A DNA stretch of 64,000 nucleotides from Ectothiorhodospiraceae bacterium (GCA_020831885.1 JAFIFU010000003.1:84199-148198); one strand, 5' to 3'; counted from the first letter of the stretch, positions 38,236-48,623 are shown. Made by a program: numbers and translations. Notes: generated by a model from the letters alone, not told the origin.

Positions 38236-39135
38236 ATGAACAACCGGCTCGGCCGCTATCTGGAGGAAGCGCCCTCCACCAGCGACTGGCTGAAGACGCT
38301 GCCACTCTATCCCTTGCCCCATCATGTGGTATCCCGGCTGATCCACCGGCTGGTGCGGGTCCGCGCCGGTTGGTTCCGGCGGCCGTTCGTCAGTTGGTTC
38401 GTACGGGCATTCGGGGTGGACATGAGCCAGGCCGTGGAAACCGACCCGCTGGCATACCCGGATTTCAACAGCTTCTTCACCCGTGCCCTGCGCGCCGACG
38501 CCCGGCCCATGCCGGAGGATGCCGCCGCCATATGCTGCCCCGCCGACGGCACCGTCAGCGCGCTGGGCGAACTGCGCGGGGACAGCATTATTCAGGCCAA
38601 GGGCCACGATTACTCCCTCACCACCCTGCTGGGGGGCGATCCGGACCGGGCCCGCCCGTTTCTTGGCGGCGGCTTCATCACCGTGTACCTGTCGCCCCGG
38701 GATTATCACCGGGTGCACATGCCACTGGGCGGCACGCTCCGGGAAATGGTGCATGTGCCGGGCCGGCTGTTCAGCGTCGGACGCCACACGGTGAAGACGG
38801 TGCCGGGGCTGTTCGCGCGCAACGAGCGTGTGGCCTGCCTGTTCGACACCGACCACGGGCCCATGGCACTGGTGCTGGTGGGCGCCATCAACGTGGCCAG
38901 CATCGAAACCGTGTGGGCCGGTGAAGTGACACCGCCACGGGGCCGCAGCATACGGTGCTGGAGCTACGAGAATGGCAGCATCCGGCTTGATCGCGGAGAG
39001 GAGATGGGCCGTTTCAACATGGGTTCCACTGCCATCGTGATTCTCCCCAGGGGCATGGCTGAACTGGATCCCGCCCTCCAGGCCGATCAGCCGGTTCGCG
39101 TCCGCCAGGCCATCGGCCGGCTGATGAGGCCGTAG
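38236..39135 (+). CDS. psd: Phosphatidylserine decarboxylase proenzyme
   Basis: Makes phosphatidylethanolamine at the inner membrane. The proenzyme cleaves itself before Ser264 to form the pyruvoyl group. The site reads NMGST instead of the usual LGST, with Gly263-Ser264 intact. Asp104 (PADGT) and His161 (YHRVHMPL) complete the self-cleavage triad. The length is 299 residues, and the start ATG at 38236 comes 4 bases after the SCO stop. Confidence 0.96.
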   Translation: MNNRLGRYLEEAPSTSDWLKTLPLYPLPHHVVSRLIHRLVRVRAGWFRRPFVSWFVRAFGVDMSQAVETDPLAYPDFNSFFTRALRADARPMPEDAAAICCPADGTVSALGELRGDSIIQAKGHDYSLTTLLGGDPDRARPFLGGGFITVYLSPRDYHRVHMPLGGTLREMVHVPGRLFSVGRHTVKTVPGLFARNERVACLFDTDHGPMALVLVGAINVASIETVWAGEVTPPRGRSIRCWSYENGSIRLDRGEEMGRFNMGSTAIVILPRGMAELDPALQADQPVRVRQAIGRLMRP

Positions 39136-39195
39136 GCCCGCGGAGACGCCCTCCCGCAAGCACCAGTCTGGCCGCCGAGAGTTCAATGCGGCTCA

Positions 39196-39225
39196 TTGTG
39201 GAAAAGACCGCCATAGCGGTATACC
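39196..39225 (+). promoter_or_regulatory. Possible promoter of the amidase gene
   Basis: TTGTGG (39196-39201) and TATACC (39220-39225) are spaced by 18 bases, 30 bases before the ATG. The -10 lies inside the 10-bp palindrome CGGTATACCG (39217-39226), which could be an operator half. Confidence 0.45.
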
Positions 39226-39254
39226 GTTAACGGAATACAAAACCGGAGACCACC

Positions 39255-40661
39255 ATGCCCCGGGATATCGCCTTCCTGTCCGCCGAGGATCTGCGCATCC
39301 GCTACGCCACTGGCGAGCTGGATCCGGGCATGGTGGTGGAAGACGCCTTGGGACGGGCGGAGCGGCTGGAGGGAAAGCTGAACGCCTTTCGTCTGATCGA
39401 CGAGGAGGGAGCCCTCCGCGACGCGGCAGCCTCCACCAAGCGCTGGCGCCGGGGTCGCCCGTTGAGCAAATTGGACGGGGTACCGGTCAGCATCAAGGAC
39501 ATCGTGGCGGTCAAGGGTACGGCGACCCTCTGCGGCTCACTGACCACCAATCCGGATGCCATCAGCACGGAGGACTGCCCGGCCGCGGCCCGCCTCCGGG
39601 AAGCCGGCGCCATACTCGTCGGCAAGACGCATACCTCGGAGTTTGGCTGGAAAGGCATTACGGACAGCCCGCTGCACGGCACCACCCGCAACCCCTGGAA
39701 CCCGGAGCACTCGCCCGGCGGCTCCAGCGGTGGCGCCGGGGCGGCGGTTGCCGCCGGCATCGGTCCGCTGGCCCACGGCACGGATGCCGGCGGTTCCATC
39801 CGCATTCCCTCCAGCTATTGCGGGCTGTACGGCATCAAGCCCACCTTCGGACGTGTCCCCCACAGCCCCAACGAAAGCCCGTTCTGCACGCTGAGCAGCG
39901 GGGGGCCGATCGCGCGCAGCGTCCGCGACGCGGCGCGCATGCTCACGATCCTGAGCCAGCCCGATCCCAGGGACTGGTATGCGGCCGCGCCCCAGGGCAT
40001 CGATTTCGAGCAGGGCCTGGACAGCGGGATCCCCGGCTTGCGCATTGCATACAGCCCCGCGCTGGGCGGCATCCGGGCCGACGCGGAGGTGGAGAGCCTG
40101 GTGTCCGCCGCCGTGAGGAAGCTGGAGACGCTGGGCGCCACGGTGGACGAGGTCGGGCCGGTGTTCGATCCGCTGCGACCGGTCTTCGAGGATTACTGGA
40201 AGGCCACCTTTGCCTATCTGCTGAAGGGCATCCCGGAAGAAAAACGGGCGCTCTTGGACCCGGGCCTGCGGCAACTGGGTGAGGAAGGCATGACGGTTGG
40301 CCTGGACAGCTACCATCAGGCCGTGACGGCGCGGGTTCGGCTGGGGGTCCGGATGGAGCGGTTCCATCAACAGTATGATCTGCTGGTGACCCCAACCATG
40401 CCCACCACGGCTCCGCGGGCGGACGTGGTCTATCACTCGGCGGAATACGATCGCTGGGAACACGCCGTTCCTTACACCGTTCCGTTCAACCTCACGGGCC
40501 AGCCTGCGGCGTCGATACCGGTCGGACTGGCCAGCAACGGGCTGCCGGTGGGCATGCAGCTGGTGGCTGCCCGTTTCCAGGAGTTGAAAATTCTGCGGGC
40601 ATCCCGGGCATTTGAACAAATGGCGCCATTCACAATGAAGCCGCCAGCGGCCGACCGCTGA
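39255..40661 (+). CDS. Amidase-signature family hydrolase
   Basis: Hydrolase of 468 residues with the Ser-cisSer-Lys triad of the amidase signature family. Lys is in VSIKDIVAVKG near residue 80, cis-Ser in GGSSGGAGAAVAAG near 157, and nucleophile Ser in GTDAGGSIRIPSS near 180. It is not GatA: no gatC or gatB is near and the C-terminal half differs. Substrate is unknown; aliphatic or aryl amides are both possible. GGAGACCACC precedes the ATG. Confidence 0.9.
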   Translation: MPRDIAFLSAEDLRIRYATGELDPGMVVEDALGRAERLEGKLNAFRLIDEEGALRDAAASTKRWRRGRPLSKLDGVPVSIKDIVAVKGTATLCGSLTTNPDAISTEDCPAAARLREAGAILVGKTHTSEFGWKGITDSPLHGTTRNPWNPEHSPGGSSGGAGAAVAAGIGPLAHGTDAGGSIRIPSSYCGLYGIKPTFGRVPHSPNESPFCTLSSGGPIARSVRDAARMLTILSQPDPRDWYAAAPQGIDFEQGLDSGIPGLRIAYSPALGGIRADAEVESLVSAAVRKLETLGATVDEVGPVFDPLRPVFEDYWKATFAYLLKGIPEEKRALLDPGLRQLGEEGMTVGLDSYHQAVTARVRLGVRMERFHQQYDLLVTPTMPTTAPRADVVYHSAEYDRWEHAVPYTVPFNLTGQPAASIPVGLASNGLPVGMQLVAARFQELKILRASRAFEQMAPFTMKPPAADR

Positions 40662-40680
40662 GATCGGCTGCGGGGACTGG

Positions 40681-42141
40681 TTAGCGGAAGGCGAACAGAA
40701 ACACGCCCGCGACAATCACCGCCGTCGTCACGGAAAAGGCGAGCAAGGCGCGTCCGGCACTGCCGGAACGGGCGCCAAAGCTGTACTGGAAACGCTCCGA
40801 GATCACCTGTGCTGCCGGCACGCCCAGTTCCCGCACCAGAGAGGACTCCACCGCATGGATCATCGCCGGCGGGCCGCAGACGTAGCAGAGGCTTTCCCCC
40901 CGCGCGGCTTCCGGAATCAGCGTGGCCAGAACCTCGGTTCGGGGGACTCCGGTCAGTCCGTCCCAACCCTCCGGCGGCTCACCGAGCATGTAGTGAACCG
41001 TCAGATGCTCCAGCTCCCGCGCCATCGCAGCGAGTTCCTCCCGGTACAGGATCTGCCCCGCGTGCCGGTTGGCCTGCAGAAGCAGGATGCGCCGCTTGCT
41101 GCCCTGGGCCCGCAACTGCCGCAACAGGCTCATGATGGGCGCCATGCCCACGCCCCCGGCGATCATCACCAGCGGCCGCTCGGATTCGTCCAGCAGGAAA
41201 CTGCCGTAGGGCCCGTCCAGGTAGGCACGGGTGCCGGAGGGGATCCGGTCCAGGCCGCCGGTGAAGTCACCCGCTTCCTTGATGGTGAACTCCACGCGCG
41301 GCCATTGATCTGGTGAGGAACTGATGGAAAACGGGTGCTCGGTGATCCGGAACAGTGGTCCACCCATTTTCAGCCAGGCGAACTGACCGGCTTCGTAGGG
41401 CAGCGGCCTTCCGTCATGACCACCATCGCGATCCGGCTCCATCACCAGGCTCCAGGTACGATCCGCCACCCGTTCCACCCCCGCAACCCGGAACGGCCGT
41501 CGCCGTTCCCGCAGCGGGGTGAAAAGGTGCACATGCGCCAGCGCCAGCACGGCCAGCGCCACGGCGATAATCCAGAAACCGCCCAACCAGTCCTGCTGGC
41601 TGTAGCGCCCCACTTCCAGGGTGTGGTGCAGGCCGAGAAGTGCTATCAGCAAGGCACCGAAGCCGTGCCAGAAGCGCCAGGTTTCGTAGCGAAAAGGCAG
41701 CGAATCACGCGCCACCGCGAAGAACACCAGGACGCCCAGCCCGACCCAGGCTAGCAGCCCGGTGATGCCGGGGGCCATTGGCAGACTCAACCAGGTGGCA
41801 CCATCCAGTTCGCCGTAGGGCTGCACGTTCATCGGCAGGTTGTAGAGGAATGGGTGCAGGAGCAGGAATGCCAACAGGACATGCCCCATGAACTGGTGAA
41901 AACGCATGATCACGTCCATACCGATGCGACGCGACAGCCAGCGGGAACGTCCGGAAAGCAGGAACTCCGCCAGCAGCATGGCGAAACCGGCCATGGCCAG
42001 CCCGGACGCCAGATCGTTGCGCCAGGGTCGGGGCTCCCGTCCCTGAAGGGCCGCCATGATCACTGGCAGCAGGATCAGGAATGCGTAAAGCGCCAGCAGC
42101 GTCAGCCCGAACTGCCGATTTCTTGTCGTTGTACCGGCCAT
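40681..42141 (-). CDS. Ferric-reductase-like membrane flavoprotein
   Basis: Transmembrane electron-transfer protein of 486 residues. The first about 215 residues have six helices with paired histidines (RFHQFMGHVLLAFLLLH and WHGFGALLIALLGLHH) expected to ligate two hemes. Residues about 230-330 bind FAD (FSISSSP-like RITEHPFSISSS). The end is an NAD(P) domain (MIAGGVGMAPIMSLLRQL). This is the NOX/FRE architecture. The ATG at 42141 has GGGGAGAG upstream. Whether it reduces iron, oxygen or quinones is unknown. It is divergent from the helicase gene. Confidence 0.9.
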   Translation of the reverse strand: MAGTTTRNRQFGLTLLALYAFLILLPVIMAALQGREPRPWRNDLASGLAMAGFAMLLAEFLLSGRSRWLSRRIGMDVIMRFHQFMGHVLLAFLLLHPFLYNLPMNVQPYGELDGATWLSLPMAPGITGLLAWVGLGVLVFFAVARDSLPFRYETWRFWHGFGALLIALLGLHHTLEVGRYSQQDWLGGFWIIAVALAVLALAHVHLFTPLRERRRPFRVAGVERVADRTWSLVMEPDRDGGHDGRPLPYEAGQFAWLKMGGPLFRITEHPFSISSSPDQWPRVEFTIKEAGDFTGGLDRIPSGTRAYLDGPYGSFLLDESERPLVMIAGGVGMAPIMSLLRQLRAQGSKRRILLLQANRHAGQILYREELAAMARELEHLTVHYMLGEPPEGWDGLTGVPRTEVLATLIPEAARGESLCYVCGPPAMIHAVESSLVRELGVPAAQVISERFQYSFGARSGSAGRALLAFSVTTAVIVAGVFLFAFR

Positions 42142-42292
42142 GTCTCTCCCCCCGCTTCCCTGGTCGCCCGTTTCCTCAACAGCGTAGCCACAGCGCGGTT
42201 TCAATACCACGTCATTTCCAACGACGACGCTTTCCCCAGCCGGCTCCGGTGCTGCTAGAATCCCCCGCTTTCCGCAGACACGAAGCAAGGAC

Positions 42293-44335
42293 ATGCTGGA
42301 TCCGGATCAGGCAAACGTCGTCGCCCACGAAGAAGGCCCGGCCGCGGTATTGGCCGGCGCCGGTTCAGGCAAGACCCGCTGCACCACCGAACGGGCGGCA
42401 CGGCGCCTCACCGAGAGCCGGGTTCCCGGAGCAGGCATGGTCCTGCTCACCTTCACCAACAAGGCCGCGGGGGAGATGCGGGAACGCCTGGCCGCCCGCC
42501 TGCCCAACGGCGTGGATCTCCCCTGGATCGGCACATTCCACAGTTTCGGCAACCAATTGTTGCGCCGGTACGGCAGGCTGATCGGTGTCCCGCGTAATGC
42601 CACCCTGATGGACAGCGAGGACGCACGGCGCATGCTCGATGCCCTGCTGGCGGGCCCCTTCTCCGACAAGGTCCGCCGCCAGAAGGCCATGGACCTGCAC
42701 GAGGTGATCAGTGCCAACGGCCTGGACATCACCCATCCCGCCGACCTGCAGCCGATCAAGGAACGGATGGATGCTGCCGGCTTCGGCCCTGTTGCCGCCT
42801 CCCGACTCATGCAACGCCTGCGCCGCTATGATCGGGAAAAGCGGGAAGCCGGCGTGCTGGACTTCAGCGACCTGATTCTTCTGCCCGCCCGGCTGCTGCG
42901 CCAGGAAACCGCCCTGGCGGCGGACCTGCGCGGGACGCTGCAGGACGTAACCGTGGACGAGGCGCAGGACACAGACGGTGCACAGTTCCGTCTGCTCGGG
43001 GAAATGATTCCGGAAAACCGCACCGTACTGCTGGTGGGCGACGACGATCAGGCCATCTACGAATGGCGTCATGCACGCCCCGACAACATGCGGGATTTCA
43101 TCGAGCAGCACCGGGCCACGGTTTACCGGCTGGAGCGCAATTACCGCTCCACTCCGGCCATCGTCAACGGGGGCGCCACGCTGGTGCGCAACAATGCCAG
43201 CCGGCTGGAGAAAAACCCCTACCCGGTCCGGACCGCACCCGCCGGCGACCATATCCGCCTGGAACTGCACGGTGATGCGGAGCAGATGGCGGAGCGACTG
43301 GCAGACCGGATCCGCAAGGCCCTGGACCAGGGAGTCCCCCCTGAGCAGGTGGCGGTGCTGTACCGGAAAAACCGCCTGGCCCGCCCGGTGGAGAGCGCGC
43401 TGCTGCGCCTGGGCGTTCCATACCGTATCAAAGCCGGTATGGATCTGTTGAGCTTCGCCGATGTCCGCATGATGCTGGCCGCCGGCCGGTTGGCGGCCAA
43501 CCGCCGGGACGTTCGGGCCCTGTCCCGACTGGCCGACCTGGTGCCGGGGCTCGGCAGCCGCGGCGTTGGCAGGCTGATGGACGGCAGTGAGAATCCTCTG
43601 GCCAACGCCTGGCGCCTCACGCCGCAGGCCGCCGCGGCGGTGGAGCGCCTGGCGCGGGCCATCGAAACACTGCAGACCCGCGGCCCGGCCCAGTTGCTGG
43701 ACTGGTGCCTGCAGACACCCCTGTTCAATGACTGGCTGGTGGCACGGGCACGGCGCAGCGTGCAGGCCCGGAACGGCGCCGGCCGTGTCGGACTGGATAC
43801 AGCGTTGCGTCCGGCGCTTTCCCGCATGGGCACTGTCCAGCGGGCCATGGCCCGCCGCCTGGACACCCTGCCGGCAGACGCGACGCCCGAGGCGCGGTGG
43901 GGCACCGCCCTGGAGATCATCGCGGCCGGCACGGAGGAGGCGGATGCCACGGATGGCCGGGTCACCCTGTGCTCGATCCATGCCGCCAAGGGGCTGGAAT
44001 GGCCCGCCGTGCACGTGTTCGGATTCTCGGAAGGTCTGATGCCCATGGCCCGGGAGGGAGCGGTGGCGAATCTCGCCGAGGAGCGTCGACTGGCCTATGT
44101 GGCCATCACACGGGCCCAGAGCGAACTGGTCCTGCATCACGCCGACAGGATCGACATGGGCAACGGTCGTGGCGAGGAGGCGGCCGTGGTCTCCCGCTTC
44201 CTTGATGAGTTGGGCCCCCGCGCCGCCATCCGTCAACTGGACCACCGCTTATCGCAAACCGCCCGCGTCGGGGAGCGTGCCCCCACCAACCGTGAGGACT
44301 GGTTGCAGGCCATGCGCAGGGTCGTTGACCGTTAG
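42293..44335 (+). CDS. UvrD/Rep-family ATP-dependent DNA helicase
   Basis: SF1A 3'-5' helicase of 680 residues. Motif I AGAGSGKT is at residues 21-28. Motif Ia is LTFTNKAAGEM, and GTFHSFGNQLLR follows. Motif II is VDEAQDTD, motif III LLVGDDDQAIYEW, motif IV near RLERNYRS, and motif V SIHAAKGLEW; VAITRAQSELVL is motif VI. It is shorter than Rep or UvrD and lacks their typical C-termini, so I leave it unnamed. DEAQDTD differs from the common DEYQDTN. Its TAG stop directly abuts repeat copy C. Confidence 0.93.
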   Translation: MLDPDQANVVAHEEGPAAVLAGAGSGKTRCTTERAARRLTESRVPGAGMVLLTFTNKAAGEMRERLAARLPNGVDLPWIGTFHSFGNQLLRRYGRLIGVPRNATLMDSEDARRMLDALLAGPFSDKVRRQKAMDLHEVISANGLDITHPADLQPIKERMDAAGFGPVAASRLMQRLRRYDREKREAGVLDFSDLILLPARLLRQETALAADLRGTLQDVTVDEAQDTDGAQFRLLGEMIPENRTVLLVGDDDQAIYEWRHARPDNMRDFIEQHRATVYRLERNYRSTPAIVNGGATLVRNNASRLEKNPYPVRTAPAGDHIRLELHGDAEQMAERLADRIRKALDQGVPPEQVAVLYRKNRLARPVESALLRLGVPYRIKAGMDLLSFADVRMMLAAGRLAANRRDVRALSRLADLVPGLGSRGVGRLMDGSENPLANAWRLTPQAAAAVERLARAIETLQTRGPAQLLDWCLQTPLFNDWLVARARRSVQARNGAGRVGLDTALRPALSRMGTVQRAMARRLDTLPADATPEARWGTALEIIAAGTEEADATDGRVTLCSIHAAKGLEWPAVHVFGFSEGLMPMAREGAVANLAEERRLAYVAITRAQSELVLHHADRIDMGNGRGEEAAVVSRFLDELGPRAAIRQLDHRLSQTARVGERAPTNREDWLQAMRRVVDR

Positions 44336-44383
44336 GGAAGCATTCGAGCAGGCGGACAAGGCGGTATCGCCGCCGCGGACGAA
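44336..44383 (+). repeat. Dispersed intergenic repeat, copy C (internally deleted)
   Basis: GGAAGC follows the helicase TAG stop immediately, then the sequence jumps to ATTCGAGCAGGCGGACAAG, which matches the middle of copy A (ATTCGAGCAGGCTGACAAG) except for one base in this stretch. The 30-base part between these two blocks in copy A is absent. The right end is less clear. Confidence 0.65.
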
Positions 44384-44515
44384 ACAGGGAAAAACTTGAT
44401 CCATGTAAAGGCTAGGCATGTAGTCTGTGTCATGCTGTCATGGTGCATGGGCGACGCCGGTGCCGAGGTGTCGTCACTCATCAATTCAAGACAAAAGGTT
44501 TCGAGGAGAAGCGTG

Positions 44516-45382
44516 ATGCAAGAGATCCTGGTTTCTGTGGACGGTTCCGCCTATTCCCTGCGAGGTCTCGCCTTGGGCAGGAAGCTGAGCCAGCAACTGG
44601 GCATGCCGCTCAAGCTCTATTCCATCGTGCCGGACACCCAGGCCATGGATGATCGGCGTCACGCCATCGAGCGCGCCCTGGAATCGTTCAAGGGGGATAA
44701 GCCGAAAATCGAAGTGGTGCCGGACACATCCCCGGCCCGGCATCTGGCGGAGATGGCACGAAACGAGACCGACATCCTGCTCTGCATGACGACCCACGGC
44801 CGCCGGCCGGTGACCGAGGCCCTGCTGGGCAGCGTCGCCGCCCAGGTGGTGCGCGAAAGCGGTCGGCTCGTTTTTCTGGCCGGCCCCAGAATGCGCGACG
44901 ACGACGATAGCCCGATTCAGCAGCTCATCGTCTGCGTGGATGGTTCCCCGCTGTCGGAGGATGTCCTGCCCCAGGCGGCCGAACTGGCACAGATGCTGAA
45001 AGCACGCCTGCAACTCGTGCACGTGGTGGAGCCGGATGCCATGCCAGGACAATCCCGGCGCCACAGCATCACCGAGAGCTTCGGCCCCAGCAGCGGAAGC
45101 AGCGGCAGTTCCAGTGACATCATGGAATCGAACTACGTGCAGAGCGTGGCCCGTCGGCTGAAAGAGAAACACGGTCTGGATGCCGACTGGGATGTGCTCC
45201 ACGGTGACAGCCCCGGCGAGGCCATTTCCAGCTATGCCTCCGCGCAACCGGGAGCCATGCTGGTGATGACCACCCACGGGCGAGGCGGCCTGGCCCAGGT
45301 GGCACTGGGCAGCGTCAGCCACGCGGTGCTGCACGATGTGAAATGCCCGGTGGCCCTGTTCCGGCCGGAGGAACAGCTCTGA
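44516..45382 (+). CDS. Tandem universal stress protein (two UspA domains)
   Basis: Two UspA domains in 288 residues. Domain 1 (1-about 130) starts ILVSVDGSAYS and ends with THGRRPVTEALLGS. Domain 2 starts LIVCVDGSPLSE and ends with THGRGGLAQVALGSVS. Both keep the G-x9-GS part of the ATP-binding motif, but the first glycine of G-x2-G is Thr in each. The linker in domain 2 has a serine-rich loop (about 180-200). GAGGAG sets the start at 44516. It is convergent with the hemerythrin-ABC gene across a hairpin. Confidence 0.92.
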   Translation: MQEILVSVDGSAYSLRGLALGRKLSQQLGMPLKLYSIVPDTQAMDDRRHAIERALESFKGDKPKIEVVPDTSPARHLAEMARNETDILLCMTTHGRRPVTEALLGSVAAQVVRESGRLVFLAGPRMRDDDDSPIQQLIVCVDGSPLSEDVLPQAAELAQMLKARLQLVHVVEPDAMPGQSRRHSITESFGPSSGSSGSSSDIMESNYVQSVARRLKEKHGLDADWDVLHGDSPGEAISSYASAQPGAMLVMTTHGRGGLAQVALGSVSHAVLHDVKCPVALFRPEEQL

Positions 45383-45401
45383 CCGGCCACCCGACCGATC
45401 C

Positions 45402-45430
45402 CGCCGGGGGACACGGGCGTGCCCCCGGCG
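45402..45430. terminator. Hairpin between convergent usp and livF-like genes
   Basis: CGCCGGGGG (45402-45410) pairs with CCCCCGGCG (45422-45430), with a further CAC/GTG stem in the loop. It is very stable and placed between two convergent stop codons, so a bidirectional terminator is likely even without a T-run. Confidence 0.65.
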
Positions 45431-45437
45431 TGGACCG

Positions 45438-46796
45438 TCAGATGCCCAGATAGGCCTTCTGTACCTGCTCGTCCTGGAGCAACGACTGGCCAGGGCCGGA
45501 CATGACCATCCGCCCTGTCTCCAACACGTAACCCTGGTCGGCAATGGCCAATGCGGCGGAGGCATTCTGCTCCACCAGGAAAATGGTGATGCCCTCCTCC
45601 AGCAACTGCTCGATGGTCTTGAAGATCTCCGCCACCAGCAGCGGCGCCAGCCCCATGCTCGGCTCATCCAGCAGTAGCAGGCGCGGACGCCCCATCAGGG
45701 CGCGGGCGATGGCGAGCATCTGCTGTTGGCCACCGGACAGCGTTCCCGCCGGGAGCTTCCGCTTCTCCCGCAGGATCGGGAACTTGTCGTACATCCGCTC
45801 CAGATCCTCGCCGACACCGTTGGTCCGACGGTCCTGGCGCGTGTAGGCGCCCAGCAGCAGGTTGTCCTCCACGCTCATGGGACCGAATACCTGCCGGCCC
45901 TCCGGAACCTGACAGATCCCCAGCCGGACCCGGCGGGACGAGCTCATGGTGGTGATATCCCGCCCCTCGTGGTAGATCCGCCCAGCGGACACCGGCTGCA
46001 GACCGGAAATCGTCCGCAGCAGCGTGCTCTTGCCGGCACCATTCGCGCCCACCAGCGCCACCAGTTGACCCCGCTCCACTTGAAGCGAGACATTGTCCAG
46101 CGCCTGGATGTAGCCGTAGTGGGTGCTCAAACCCTCGATGCGCAACAGTACGTCGGTGTCCGTACCGGCCTGCCTGATGGCGGCCTGTTCCGCCGCCGGG
46201 CGGGGTGGCGGTGGCTCTCCCGAGAGGCCAAGCCCCAGCGGGGCCGGCGCATGCTGCACGATGCGCGACTGGAGTTCACGGAATTCCTCCCGTACCTTGC
46301 TGCCGAACAGGGGATCCTCGTTGTTGAGAAAGGCCCGGTTGATGGGCTCCCAGTCCGCATCCGTCAGGCTGCGGCGGGCCAGGGGCAGGATACGGCTCTC
46401 TTCCAGGTTGATGTGATCCCGCTGGAAACGGATGTAGGCGTCCACCTCGCTGCGCAGGCGTTCCAGACCTTCCGGGAACTGTTCCTCACAGAACCGCAGC
46501 GCTTCGCGCACGCGCTCCAGTTGCGGCCCGCCTTCGGCATGCTGGCGCTCCAGCTCATCGATCACCTCCGTGGCCTCGGGGGAGCGCTCCCGCAGGGCCT
46601 TGAACAGGTAGTCGTCTTCCTTGGGGTGATGCACCCGGTCGGCATAGGTTTCGAGATACAGCAGGATCTCGCCGATAACCCGCGCGTCGGGCCGGGTGCC
46701 ACTGCGCACGGCTTCGTCCAGCAACTCCTCCAGGGTATTGAGGATGCGCCAGACGTTGATGTGCTCGGTCTTGATGACACGAATTGCATCCGTCAT
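45438..46796 (-). CDS. Hemerythrin-domain/LivF-type ABC ATPase fusion
   Basis: A 452-residue protein in two parts. Residues 1-about 180 form a hemerythrin-like HHE four-helix domain with candidate di-iron ligands His12, His56/57, Glu60, His86, His128 and Glu132 (EHINVW, HHPKED, ERQH, RDHINLEES). After a Pro-rich linker (about 182-212) comes a complete LivF-type ATPase: Walker A GANGAGKST (250-258), signature LSGGQQQ (353-359), Walker B LLLLDEP (373-379) and LVEQN. It is the last gene of the livKHMG row after paaABCDE, replacing ordinary LivF (about 235 residues). Inference: O2, NO or redox state may tune uptake of an aromatic acid. The whole frame is continuous, so the fusion is not a sequencing slip between two genes. 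Confidence 0.93.
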   Translation of the reverse strand: MTDAIRVIKTEHINVWRILNTLEELLDEAVRSGTRPDARVIGEILLYLETYADRVHHPKEDDYLFKALRERSPEATEVIDELERQHAEGGPQLERVREALRFCEEQFPEGLERLRSEVDAYIRFQRDHINLEESRILPLARRSLTDADWEPINRAFLNNEDPLFGSKVREEFRELQSRIVQHAPAPLGLGLSGEPPPPRPAAEQAAIRQAGTDTDVLLRIEGLSTHYGYIQALDNVSLQVERGQLVALVGANGAGKSTLLRTISGLQPVSAGRIYHEGRDITTMSSSRRVRLGICQVPEGRQVFGPMSVEDNLLLGAYTRQDRRTNGVGEDLERMYDKFPILREKRKLPAGTLSGGQQQMLAIARALMGRPRLLLLDEPSMGLAPLLVAEIFKTIEQLLEEGITIFLVEQNASAALAIADQGYVLETGRMVMSGPGQSLLQDEQVQKAYLGI

Positions 46797-46818
46797 GGAT
46801 CAGGGACCTCTCGCGGGA

Positions 46819-47573
<755 letters not shown>

Positions 47574-47577
<4 letters not shown>

Positions 47578-48623
47578 GGCAACCACCTCCGGATCCAGCC
47601 ATGCACCGTGGGCACCAGCCCCTTGGGCATGAAGATCATCACCAGCATCAGGATCAACCCGTACACCAGCCATTTGTAATCGGCCATGGCCGCCAGGAAC
47701 TGCGGCAGCAATGTGAGCAACAGGGCGCCCACCACGGCCCCCACCACGGAGGCCATGCCACCCAGCACCACCATCACCACGAATTCAATGGAGTGCATGA
47801 AATCGGAGGACGTGGGCGTGATGAAGCCGCTGTAGAACGCGAACAGCCCACCCATCAAGGCCGCCACCATGGCGGAGACGACAAAAACCAGCGTCTTGTA
47901 GTGGGTGACGTTCACGCCGGAGTTGATGGCGGCGATCTCGGAGCCGTGCACCGCACGGAGCGCCCGGCCCACCGGGGATTCGATCACGTTCACCGACAGC
48001 CAGTAGATCAGCAGCAGCAGGATACCCGTGATCCAGTACCAGACCAGCTCATCGAAAACCAGGTAGCCGAACACTTCCATGGGTGCCACGGACATACCGT
48101 CGGGGCCGCCGGTCAATCCGGTCTCCGTGGTGATGATCAGATAGATGATCATGCCCAGGCCCAGGGTGGCCATGGCCAGATAATGGCCCTTGAGGCGCAG
48201 GATGGGCCGGGCAATCACAAACGCCACCAGCGCCACCAGCAGGACGCCCGCCAGCAGCGCGGCCAGGGCCGGCCAGTCATGGCGGGTGGCCAGAATGGCG
48301 GTACCGTAGCCCCCCAGGCCGAAAAAGGCCGCATGCCCCAGGCTGATCTGCCCGGCATAGCCCACCAGCAGATTCAGTGTGATGGCCACCGAGGCATTGA
48401 TGAACACCAGAATGGCCAGGTCGAATTCGTACAGCCCCTCCAGAAACAGCGGTGCAAGCAGGACGGCGGCCAGGAGCACGAAGAAGCCCCCGTAGCGGGC
48501 GGAGAACACCAGATCCTGCCAGCGCCAGCGCCGGAGTTCCCGCAGGGCCTCGGCCGGCGGCCGGGCGGACACGGTCGGGTTGTCCGCGGCGAGGGCGTTG
48601 TTGTCCACCTTGTGATCAGACAC
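47574..48623 (-). CDS. Branched-chain-type ABC permease LivM
   Basis: Membrane permease of 349 residues with 8-10 helices and the LivM signature GYAGQISLGHAAFFGLGGYG near residue 88. A hydrophilic N-terminal stretch of about 40 residues precedes the first helix. The start is GTG at 48623, overlapping livH by 8 bases. It pairs with LivH to form the channel. Confidence 0.94.
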
